Assembly: GCA_036365515.1 (NCBI GenBank)
Contig: CM070876.1
Location: 99,714,150-99,778,149 of the forward strand
Reading direction: 5' to 3'
DNA from: Torymus aiolomorphi
Lineage: Eukaryota; Arthropoda; Insecta; Hymenoptera; Torymidae
Length of the DNA: 64,000 nucleotides
Numbering within the stretch: the first letter of the stretch is position 1; each line of letters opens with the position of its first letter. Shown here piece after piece: positions 44,301 to 56,662 of this stretch. The notes below the pieces were generated by a model that saw only the letters and a list, made by a program, of their open reading frames with translations, searched no databases and was not told the DNA's origin. Position numbers and translations under genes: made by a program.

Positions 44301-47130
44301 AACTTTAGAAAAAGCTTGTCTCAAACATCGACAGAAAACTTAATATGAACTTTAGATTAGTTTCTGTCAATGTTCGTGTAAAAATAGGAATCTTACACTC
44401 GCCTTAGGAAATACTTCATAGGTTTATATTAACTTTAGCTCAGTTCATCTCTTTTAAAGTATGGGAATCCGAATTGAAGTCTTACGATTAAATTACGTAA
44501 AACATCATACAAGGTTAATGTTACGTTTTGGTAAAGTTTGGGAAAATAATGATAAATACGTTCTACTCAGGGGAAACTTAATACAAAAAATTTATGTAAT
44601 TTTAAGTCAAGGTTGTGGAAATAATTGGAATACTACGATCTCCTAACGGTATTTAAACGTCAACTTTCAGCTATACTTTAAGCCATACTTTCAGCCATAC
44701 TTTAAGCCATACTTTAAGCCATACTTTAAGCAATACTTTCATCCATACTTCAAGCCATACTTTCAGCCATACTTTCAGTCATACTTTCAGTTATACTTTA
44801 GAAAAAGCTTGTCACAACCATCGCAGAAAACTTAATATGAACTTTAGATTAGTTTCTGCCAATGTTCGTGTAAAAATAGGAATCTTACACTCGCCTTAGG
44901 AAATACTTCATATGTTTATATTAACTTTGGCTCAGCTCATCTCTTTTAAAGTTTGGAAAACCGAATTGAAATCTTACGATTAAATTACGTAAAACATCAT
45001 ACAAGGTTAATGTTAAGTTTCGGTAAATTTTGGGAAAACAACTATCAAATACGTTCTACTCACGGGAAACTTAATACAAAAAATTTAGGTGAATTTCAGT
45101 CAAGGTTGTGGAAATAATTGGAATCCTACGATCTCCTTACGGAATCTAAACGATAACTTTCAGCCATACTTTAAGCCATACTTTCAGCTATACTTTAAGC
45201 CATACTTTAGGCCATACATTAAGCCATACTTTCATCCATACTTGAAGCCATACTTTAAGCCATACTTTAAGCCATACTTTCATCCATACTTTAAGCCATA
45301 CTTAAAGCCATACTTTAAGCCATATTTTCATCCATACTGTAAGCCACACTTTCAGACATACTTTAGGCCATACTTTCAGCCATTCTTTATGTCATACTTT
45401 CACATCTTTTAAAGTTTGGAAAACTGAATTGAAATCTTACGATTAAGTTACGTAAAACGTCATACAAGGTTTATGTTAAGTTTCGGTAAAATTTGGGAAA
45501 ATAATGATAAATACGTTCTACTCACGAGAAACGTAATACAAAATTTAGGTAAATTACAGTCAAGGTTGTGGAAATAATTCGAATACTACGATCTCCTTAC
45601 TAAATCTAAACGATAACTTTCAGCCATACTTTAAGACATATTTTCAGCAATACGTCAAGCCATACTTTCAGCAATATTTTAAGCCATACTTTGAGCCATA
45701 CTTTAAGCCATACTTTAAGCCATACTTTAGAAAAAGCTTGTCACAAACATCGACAGAAAACTTAATATGAACTGTAGATTAGTTTCTGTCAATGTTCGTG
45801 TAAAAATAGGAATCTTACACTCGCCTTAGGAAATACTTCATATGTTTATATTATATTTGGCTCAGCTCATATATTTTAAAGTTTGGAAAACCGAATTGAA
45901 ATCTTACGATTAAATTACGTAAAACATCATACAAGGTCAATGTTAAGTTTCGGAAAAGTTTGGGAAAATAATGATATATACGTTCTACTCACGAGAAACA
46001 TAATACAAAATTTAGGTGAATTACAGTCAAGGTTGTGGAAATAATTCGAAGACTACGATCTCCTTACGAAATCTAAACGATAACTTTCAGCCATACTTTA
46101 AGACATATTTTCAGCCATAATTTAAGCCATACTTTCAGCCATACTTTAAGCCATACTTTCTGCCATAATTTAAGCCATACTTTCAGCCATACTTTAAGCC
46201 ATACTTTCTGCCATACTTTAAGCCGTACTTTAAGCCATACTTTAAGCCATATTCAGCCATACTTTAAGCTATACTTTCATCCATACTTTATGCCATACTT
46301 GAATTCGTACTTTAAGCCATATTTTCATCCATACTGTAAGCCATACATTAAGCCGTACTTTAAGCCATACTTTCATCCATACTTCAAGCCATACTTTCAG
46401 CCATACTTTCAGCCGTACTTTAAGCCATACCTTCAACCATACTTTAGAAAAAGTTTGTCAGAACCATGGAGAGGAAACTTACTATGAACTTCAGATTAGT
46501 TACCGTCAATGTTCTTGTAAAAATAGGAATCTTACACTGGCCTTAGGAAATACTTCATTTGTTAATATTCATTGTGTCTCAGTTCATCTCTTTTAAAGTT
46601 TGTAAAACCGGATTGAAATCTTAAGATTAATATACGTAAAACATCATAGAAGGTCAACGTTAAGTTTCGGAAAAGTTTGGGAAAATAATGATATATACGT
46701 TCTACTCACGAGAAACATAATACAAAATTTAGGTGAATTACAGTCAAGGTTGTGGAAATAATTCGAATACTACAATCTCCTTGCGGAATCCAAACGATAA
46801 CTTTCAGCCATACTTTCATCCATACTTTATGCCATACTTTAAGCCATACTTTAAGCCATACTATAAGCCATACATTCATCAATACTTTAGGCCATACTTT
46901 CATTGACACATTAAGCCATACTTTACGGCATACTTTAAGCCATACTTTCATCCATACTTCAAGCCATACTTTCAGCCATACTTTCAGCCATAATTTAAGC
47001 CATACCTTCAGTCATACTTTAGAAAAAGCTTGTCACAACCATAGACAGGAAAAATAATTTGCACTTCAGATTAGTTTCCGTTAATGTTCCTGTAAAAATA
47101 GGAATCTTACACTCTCCTTAGGAAATACTT
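41310..47130. repeat. Macrosatellite with 12-bp minisatellite blocks (eleven units)
   Basis: The repeated unit is a block of 12-bp repeats (agccatactttm variants) plus a conserved spacer beginning gaaaaagcttgtcac and ending near gatctccttacg. Blocks begin at about 41341, 41918, 42494, 42959, 43449, 43919, 44663, 45159, 45618, 46083 and 46803, and range from roughly 110 to 390 bp. Spacers are about 350-375 bp, except two of about 213 bp (after 43705 and 45403) that lack the first part. Because 12 is divisible by three and the unit has few stops, long low-complexity frames appear on both strands (KPYFQPYF, SHTLSHTF, VWLKVWLK). I regard these as by-products. Confidence 0.9.
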
Positions 47131-50100
47131 ACAAATGGAGAAAAAGAATGAACAAATCTAAATTTCCGGATTTTGAATGCCAGTAAGTGCTTTACATCAT
47201 GGTTTTCCCTGTTTGTTACAGGATTCCACACACCGTTCCCCATATTCTAGGAAAATATTGGTAAAACAATGTATTTTGTCGTGAACCCACGACATTTACA
47301 GGATACCAATTATAAATGTCCATATTTCCAACTCATGAAGAGAACAAGTACTTTAAGTTATGGTTTTCCCTGTTTATTGCAGGATTCCACGCACTTCTCA
47401 ACATATACTAGGAAAATACTGGTAAAAACAGGCATTTCTACGGTAAACCTACCTTATTTGGAGAAAAAGAAAGGAACAAATCTAAATTTCCGGCGTTTGA
47501 ATACCAATAAGTGCTTTAAATCTTGATTTTCCCTGTTTTTTGCAGGATCCCAAACACTTTTCACCGTATTCTAGGGAAATATGGGTATACCAATGTATTT
47601 TATTGTGAACCCACGATATCTAGAGGATACCAATTATAAAAATCCATATTTCCAAATCACAAAGAGAAATAGTACTTTAAGGTATGGTTTTACCTGTTTA
47701 TCGCAGGATTTCACGCACTTTTCACCATATACTAGGAAAATATTGGTAAAACAATGTATTTTGTCGTGAACCCACGATATTTACAGGATACCAACTATAA
47801 AAGTCCATATTTCCAACTCATGAAGAGAACAAGTACTTTAAATTATGGTTTTCCCTGTTTATTTCAGGATTCCACTCACTTTTCACCATATACTAGGAAA
47901 AGATTGGTAAAAAGAGACATTTTTCACCATATGTTAGGAAAATATTGGTAAGAAAAGGCATTTCTAGCATAAACCTACGTTATTTTGAGTAAAGAACGAA
48001 ACAAATCTAAATTTCCGGCTTTTGAATACCAATAAGTGCCTTAAATCATGGTTTGCCCTGTTTATTGCAGGATTTCACGCAGTTTTCACCATATACAAGG
48101 AAAATATTGGTAAAACAATGTATTTCATCGTGAACCCACGATATTTACAGGACATCAATTATAAAAGTCCATTTTTCACAGTCACGAAGATAAAAAGTAC
48201 TTTAAATTATGGTTTTCCCTGTTTATTGCAGGATTCCACGCACATTTCACCATATACTAGAAAAAATTTTGGTAAAAACGGGTATTTCTAGCATAAACCT
48301 ACGCTATTTTGAGAAAAGAACGAAACGAATCTAATTTTCCGGCATTCGAATACCAGTAAGTCTTTAAATCACGGTTTTCCCCGTTTATTGCAGGATTCCA
48401 CACAATTTTCACCAGATACTAGGAAAATATTGGTAAAACAATGTATTTTATCGTGAACTCACGATATTTAGAGCATACCAATTATAAAAGTCCATATTTC
48501 AAACTCAAGAAGAGAAAAAGTACTTTAAATTATGGTTTTCTCTGTTTATTGCAGGATTCCACGCACTTTTCACCATATACTAGGAAAATATTAAAAGGCA
48601 TTTCTAGCATAAACCTAAGTTATTTGGAAAAAAAAGAACGCAAAAAATCTAAATATCCGACGTTATTATACAACTAAGTACTTTAAATCATGGTTTCCCC
48701 TGTTGCAGGATTCCACGCATTTTACACCATATACTGGGAAAATATGGGTAAAATAATGTATTTTATCGTGGATCCACGATATTTAGAGGATACCAATTAT
48801 AAAAGTCCATATTTCCAACTCACAAACAGAAAAAGTACTTTAAATCATGATTATCCTTGTTTGTTGCAGGATTCCACGCATTATACACCATATACTGGGA
48901 AAATATGGGGAAAACAATGTATCTTATCGTCAAGCAACGATATTTAGAGGATACCAATTATAAAATTAAATATTTCCAACTCAAGAAGAGAAAAAGTACT
49001 TTAAATTAAGGTTTTCCCTGTTTATTGCAGGGTTCCACGCACTTTTCACCATATTCTCCGAAAATATTGGTAAAAACAGGCATTTCCAGTATAAACCTCC
49101 GTTATTTTGAGAAAAAATGCCAAACAAATCTAAATTTCCGGCGATTGAATGCCAATATGTGCTTTAAATCATGGTTTTCCCAGTTTGTTGGAGGATTCCG
49201 CACAATTTTCACCATATTTTAAGAAAATATTGTTAAAACAATGTTTTTTATCGTGAACCCACTATATTTAGAGGATACCAATTATAAAAGTCCATATTTC
49301 CAACTCAGGGAGAGAAAAAGTACTTTAAATTATGGTTTTCCCTGTTTATTGCAGGATTCCACGCACTTTTCACCATATACTAGGAAAATATTGGTAAAAC
49401 AATGTATTTCATCGTGAACCCGCGATATTTAGAGGATACCAATTATCAAAATCCATATTTCGAACTCACGAAGAGAAATATTATTTTAAATTATAGTTAT
49501 CTCTGTTTATTGCAGGATTCCACGCACTTTTCACCATATACTGAGAAAATATTGGTTAAAACAGGAATTTCTCACCATATATTAGGAAAATATTGGTAAA
49601 ACCAGGCATTTCTAGCATAAACCTACGTTAATTTGAGATAAAGAACGAAACAAATCTAAATTTCCGGCTATTGAATACCAATAAGTGCCTTAAATCATGG
49701 TTTGCCCTGTTTATTGCAGGATTCCACGCACTTTTCACCATATCCTGGGAAAATATTTGTAAAACAATGTATTTTATCGTGAACCCACGATATTTAGAGA
49801 ATACCAATTATAAATGTCGATATTTCCATCTCAAGAAGAGAAAAAGTACCTTAAATTATGGCTTTCCCTGTTTATTGCATGATTCCACGCACTTTTCACC
49901 ATGTTCTAGGAAAATATTGGAAAAAACCGGCATTTCTAGCATAAAACTACGTTATTTTGAAAAAGGAACGAAACAAATCTAAATTTCCGGCGCTTGAATA
50001 CCAGTAAGTGCTTTAGATCATGGTTTTCCCTGTTTGTTGCAGGATTCCACTCACTTTTCACCATATACTAGGAAAAGATTGGTAAAAAGAGTCATTTTTC

Positions 50101-53100
50101 ACCATATATTAGGAAAATATTGGTAAGAAAAGGCATTTCTAGCATAAACCTACGTTATTTTGAGAAAAGAGCGAAACAAATCTAAATTTCCGGCTTTTGA
50201 ATACCAATAAGTGCCTTAAATCATGGTTTGCCCTGTTTATTGCAGGATTTCACGCAGTTTTCACCATATACAAGGAAAATATTGGTAAAACAATGTATTT
50301 CATCGTGAACCCACGATATTTACAGGACATCAATTATAAAAGTCCATTTTTCCAAGTCACGAAGATAAAAAGTACTTTAAATTATGGTTTTCCCTGTTTA
50401 TTGCAGGATTCCACGCACATTTCACCATATACTAGAAAAAATTTTGGTAAAAACGGGCATTTCTAGCATAAACCTACGCTATTTTGAGAAAAGAACGAAA
50501 CGAATCTAATTTTCCGGCGTTCGAATACCAGTAAGTCTTTAAATCACGGTTTTCCCTGTTTGTTGCAGGATTCCACACAATTTTCACCAGATACTAGGAA
50601 AATATTGGTAAAACAATGTATTTTATCGTGAACTCACGATATTTAGAGCATACCAATTATAAAAGTCCATATTTCAAACTCAAGAAGAGAAAAAGTACTT
50701 TAAATTATGGTTTTCTCTGTTTATTGCAGGATTCCACGCACTTTTCACCATATACTAGGAAAATATTAAAAGGCATTTCTAGCATAAACCTACGTTATTT
50801 GGAGAAAAAGAACGAAAAAAATCTAAATTTACGGCGTTTTTATACAACTAAGTACTTTAAATCATGGTTTTCCCTGTTTGTTGCAGGATTCCACGCATTT
50901 TACACCATATACTGGGAAAATATGGGTAAAACAATGTATTTTATCGTGGATCCACGATATTTAGAGGATACCAATTATAAAAGTCCATATTTACAACTCA
51001 CAAACAGAAAAAGTACTTTAAATCATGGTTTTCCTTGTTTGTTGCAGGATTCCACGCATTATACACCATATACTGGGAAAATATGGGGAAAACAATGTAT
51101 TTTATCGTCAAGCAACGATATTTAGAGGATACCAATTATAAAATTAAATATTTCCAGCTCAAGAAGAGAAAAAGTACTTTAAATTAAGGTTTTCCCTGTT
51201 TATTGCAGGGTTCCACGCACTTTTCACCATATTCTACGAAAATATTGGTAAAAACAGGCATTTCCAGTGTAAACCTTCGTTATTTTGAGAAAAAGAGCCA
51301 AACAAATCTAAATTTCCGGCTATTGAATGCCAATATGTGCTTTAAATCATGGTTTTCCCAGTTTGTTGGAGGATTCCGCACAATTTTCACCATATTTTAA
51401 GAAAATATTGTTAAAACAATGTTTTTTATCGTGAACCCACTATATTTAGAGGATACCAATTATAAAAGTCCATATTTCCAACTCACGAAGAGAAAAAGTA
51501 CTTCAAATTATGGTTTTCCCTGTTTATTGCAGGATTCCACGCACTTTTCACCATATACTAGGAAAATATTGGTAAAACAATGTATTTCATCGTGAACTCG
51601 CGATATTTAGAGGATACCAATTATCAAAATCCATATTTCGAACTCACGAAGAGAAATATTACTTTAAATTATAGTTATCCCTGTTTATTGCAGGATTCCA
51701 CGTACTTTTCACCATATACTGGGAAAATATTGGTTAAAACAGGAATTTCTCACCATATATTAGGAAAATATTGGTAAAACCAGGCATTTCTAGCATAAAC
51801 CTACGTTATTTTGAGATAAAGAACGAAACAAATCTAAATTTCCGGCTTTTGAATACCAATAAGTGCCTTAAATCATGGTTCGCCCTGTTTATTGCAGGAT
51901 TTCACGCAGTTTTCACCATATACAAGGAAAATATTGGTAAAACAATGTATTTCATTGTGAACCCACGAACTTTAGAGGATACCAATTATAAATGTCGATA
52001 TTTCCATCTCAAGAAGAGAAAAAGTACCTTAAATTATGGCTTTCCCTGTTTATTGCATGATTCCACGCACATTTCACCATGTTCTAGGAAAATATTGGAA
52101 AAAACAGGCATTTCTAGCATAAAACTACGTTATTTTGAAAAAAGAACGAACCAAATCTAAATTTCCGGCGCTTGAATACCAGTAAGTGCTTTAGATCATG
52201 GTTTTCCCTGTTTGTTGCAGGATACCAGACACTTTTCAACATATACTAGGAAAATATTGGTAAAAAGAGTCATTTTTCACCATATGTTAGGAAAATATTG
52301 GTAAAAAAAGGCATTTCTAGCATAAACCTACGTTATTTTGAGAAAAGAACGAAACAAATCTAAATTTTCGGCGTTTGAATGCCAGTAAATGTTTTAAATC
52401 ATGGTTTTCCCCATTTATGCAGGATTACACACACTTTTCACCATATACTAGGAACATATTGGTAAAAACAGGCATTTCTACCATAAATCTACGTTATTTG
52501 GAGAAACAGAAAGGAACAAATCTAAATTTCCGGATTTTGAATGCCATTAGGTGCTATAAATCATGGTTTTCCCTGTTTTTTACAGGATTCCACACACCGT
52601 TAACCATATTCTAGGAAAATATTGGTAAAAAAATGTATTATGTCGTGAACCGACGATATTAACAGGATACCAATTATAAAAGTCCATATTTCCAACTCAT
52701 GAAGAAAACAAGTACTTTAAATTATCGTTTTCCCTGTTTATTGCAGGATTCCACGCACTTTTCACCATAAACTAGGAAAATATTGGTAAAAACAGGCATT
52801 GCACCATAAACCTACGTTATTTGGAGAAAAAGAGAGGATCAAGTCTAAATTTCCGGCGTTTGAATAGCAATAAGTGCTTTAAATCATGGTTTTCCCTGTT
52901 TGTTACGGGATTCCACACACCTTTAACCATGTCCTAGGAAAGTATTGGTAAAACAATATATTTTGTCGTGAACCCACGATATTTAGAGGATACCAATTAT
53001 AAAAGTCTATATTTCCAACTCAAGAACAGAAAAAGTACTTTAAATCATGGTTTTCCCTGTTTGTTGCAGGATTCCATGCATTTTACACCATATACTGGGA

Positions 53101-56100
53101 AAATGTGGGTAAAACAATGTATTTTATCGTGAACCCACGATATTTAGAGGATACCAAATATAAAATTAAATATTTCAACTCAAGAAGAGAAAAAGGACTT
53201 TAAATTATGGTTTTCGCTGTTTATTGCAGGATTTCACGCCCTTTTCACCATCGACTAGGAAAATATTGATAAAAACAGGCACTTCTACCATAAACCTAAG
53301 TTATTTGGAGAAAAAGAAAGGAACAAATCTAAATTTCCGGATTTTTAGTACCAATAAGTGCTTTAAATAATGATTTTCCCTGTTTGTTACGGGGTTCCAC
53401 ACACCTGTCACCATATTCTAGGAAAATATTGGTAATACAATGTATTTTGTCGTGAACCCACGATATTTAGAGGATACCAATTTCAAAAAATCCATATTTC
53501 CAACTCGCAAAGAGAAAAAGTACTTTAAATTATGGTTTTCCCTGATGGTTGGAGGATCCCACGCACTTTTCACCATATACTGGGAAAATATTTGTAAAAC
53601 AATGTATTTTATCGTGAACCCACGATATTTAAAGGATACCAATTATAAAAGTCCATATTTCCAACTCAAGAAGAGAAAAAGTTCTTTAAATTATGGTTTT
53701 CCCTGTTTATTGTAGGATTCCACGTACTTTTCACCATATACTAGGAAAATATTGGTAAAAGCAGGCATTGCTACCATAAACCTACGTAGTTTGGAGAAAA
53801 AGGGAGGAACAAATCTAAATTTCCGGCGTTTGAATACGAATCAGTGCTTTAAATCATGGTTTTCCCTGTTTGTTACGGGATTCCAGACACCTTTCACCAT
53901 ATTCTAGGAAAATATTGGTAAAACAATGTATTTTGTCGTGAATCCACGATATTTAGGGGATACCAATTATAAAAATCCATATTTCTAACTCACAAAGAGA
54001 AAGTACTTTAAAATATGGTTTTCCCTGTTTGTTTCAGGATTCCGCGCACTTTTCACCATTGACTGGGAAAGTATTGGTAAAACAATGTATTTTATCGTGA
54101 ACCCACGATATTTAGAGGATACTAATTATAAAAGTCCATATTTCCAACTCAAGAAGAGAAAAAGTTCTTGAAATTATGGTTTTCCCTGTTTATTTCAGGA
54201 TTCCACGCACTTTTCACCATAAACTAGGAAAATATTGGTAAAAACAGGCATTGCACCATAAACCTACGATATTTGGAGAAAAAGAGAGGAACAAATCTAA
54301 ATTTCCGGCGTTTGAATAGCAATAAGTGCTTTAAATCATGGTTTTCCCTGTTTGTTATGGGATTCCACACACCTTTAACCATATTCTAGGAAAGTATTGG
54401 TAAAACAATGTATTTTGTCGTGAACCCACGATATTTAGAGGATACCAATTATAAAAATCCATATTTCCAACTCACAAAGAGAAAAAGTACTTCAAAACAT
54501 GGTTTTCCCTGTTTGTTGCAGGATTCCACGCATTTTACAACATATACTGGGAAAATATGGGTAAAACAATGTATTTTATCGTGAAGCCACGATATTTAGA
54601 AGATTCCAATTATAAAATTAAATATTTCCATCTGAAGAAGATAAAAAGTACTTTAAATTATGGTTTTCCCTGTTTATAGCAGGATTCCACGCACTTTTCA
54701 CCATAAACTAGGAAAGTATTGGTAAAACAATGTATTTTGTCGTGAATCCACGATATTTAGAGGATACCAATTATAAAAATCCATATTTCCAACTCACAAA
54801 GAGAAAAAGTACTTCAAAACATGGTTCTCCCTGTTTGTTGCAGGATTCCACGCATTTTACAACATATACTGGGAAAATATGGGTAAAACAATGTATTTTA
54901 TCGTGAAGCCACGATATTTAGAAGATACCAAATATAAAATTAAATATTTCCATCTGAAGAAGATAAAAAGTACTTTAAATTATGGTTTTCCCTGTTTATA
55001 GCAGGATTACACGCACTTTTCACCATAAACTAGGAAAATATTGGTGAAAACAGGCATTGCACTATAAACCTACTATATTTGGAGAAAAAGAGAGGATCAA
55101 ATCTAAATTCCCAGCCTTTGAATAGCAATAAGTGCTTTAAATCATGGTTTTCCCTGTTTGTTACGGAATTCCACACACCTTTAACCATATTCTAGGAAAG
55201 TATTGGTAAAACAATGTATTTTGTCGTGAACCCACGATATTTAGAGGATACCAATTATAAAAATCCATATTTCCAACTCACAAAGGGAAAAAGTACTTTA
55301 AATGATGGTTTTTCCTGTTTGTTGCAGGATTCCACGCACTTTTCACCATATACTGGGAAAATATTGGTAAAACAATGTATTTTATCGTGAACGCACGATA
55401 CTTAGAGGATACCAATTATAAAAGTCCATATTTCCAACTCAAGAAGAGAAAAAGTACTTTAAATCATGGTTTTCCCTGGTTGTTGCAGGATTCCATGCAT
55501 TTTACACCATATACTGGGATGATATGGGTAAAACAATGTATTTTATCGTGAACCCACGATATTTAGAGGATACCAATTATGAAATTAAATATTTCAACTC
55601 AAGAAGAGAAAAAGTACTTTAAATTATGGTTTTCGCTGTTTATTGCAGGATTCCACGCACTTTTCACCATATACTAGGAAAATATTGATAAAAACAGGCA
55701 TTTCTACCTTAAACCTAAGTTATTTGGAGGAAAAGAAAGAAATAAATATAAATTTCCGGATTTTTAGTACCAATAAGTGCTTTAAATCATGATTTTCCCT
55801 GTTTGTTACGGGATTCCACACACCTGTCACCATATTCTAGGAAAATATTGGTAAAACAATGAATTTTGTCGTGAACCCACGATATTTAGAGGATACCAAT
55901 TTCAAAAAATCCATATTTCTAACTCGCAAAGAGAAAAAGTACTTTAAATTATGGTTTTCCCTGATTGTTGCAGGATTCCACGCACTTTTCACCATATCCT
56001 GGGAAAATATTTGTAAAACAATGTATTTTATCGTGAACCCACGATATTTAGAGGATACCAATTATAAAAGTCCCTATTTCTAACTAAAGAAGAGAAAAAG

Positions 56101-56630
56101 TTCTTGAAATTATGGTTTTCCCTGTTTATTGCAGGATTCCACGCACTTTCCAAGATAAACTAGGAAAATATTGGTAAAAACAGGCATTGCACCATAAACC
56201 TACGTTATTTGGAGAAAAAGAGAGGAACAAATCTAAATTTCCGGCGTTTGAATAGCAATAAGTGCTTTACATCATGGTTTTCCCTGTTTGTTACGGGATT
56301 CCACACACCTTTAACCATATTCTAGGAAAGTATTGGTAAGACAATGTATTTTGTCGTGAACCCGCGATATTTAGAGGATACCAATTATAAAAATCCATAT
56401 TTCCAACTCACAAAGAGAAAAAGTACTTTAAATTATGGGGTTTCCTGTTTGTTGCAGGATTCCACGCACTTTTCACCATATACTGGGAAAATATTGGTAA
56501 AACAATGTATTTTATCGTGAACCCACGATATTTAGAGGATACCAATTATAAAAGTCCATATTTCCAACTCAAGAAGAGAAAAAGTACTTTAAATCATGGT
56601 TTTCCCTGTTTGTTGCAGGATTCCATGCAG
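47131..56630 (+). repeat. Satellite array with two monomer types and higher-order repeats
   Basis: Monomers of about 155-175 bp share a half of some 75-80 bp (tggttttccctgtttattgc, aggattccacgcacttttca, ccatatactaggaaaatatt). They differ in the other half: type A has aggcatttctagcataaacc, type B has atgtattttatcgtgaaccc. A and B alternate irregularly. Blocks repeat at higher order: 48022-49600 recurs about 2175-2178 bp on, and 53418-53642 recurs 2419 bp on at 55837-56061. Junction with the macrosatellite is at about 47130. All open frames here repeat with the monomers. Confidence 0.9.
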
Positions 56631-56662
56631 GATTAAGATAATGTTTAGAAGTCACGCTTACA
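56631..56662. other. Satellite/EPG5 junction (left)
   Basis: The satellite ends at gcaggattccatgcag and unique sequence starts with gattaagataatg. Only about 30 bp separate it from the EPG5-like stop codon, so almost no 3' UTR is left. Confidence 0.6.

Noticed and set aside
41318..47057. Repeat proteins rich in KPYFQPYF, SHTLSHTF or VWLKVWLK
   Set aside because: The 12-bp period makes several frames open on both strands; starts and stops vary with block length, and no splice or promoter signal is seen.
47269..56083. Many 60-170 codon frames such as those with CLLQDSTHFSPYTRK
   Set aside because: They repeat with the satellite monomers and are broken by stops at monomer joints; also present at 60568-64000 and, inverted, at 8128-9204.
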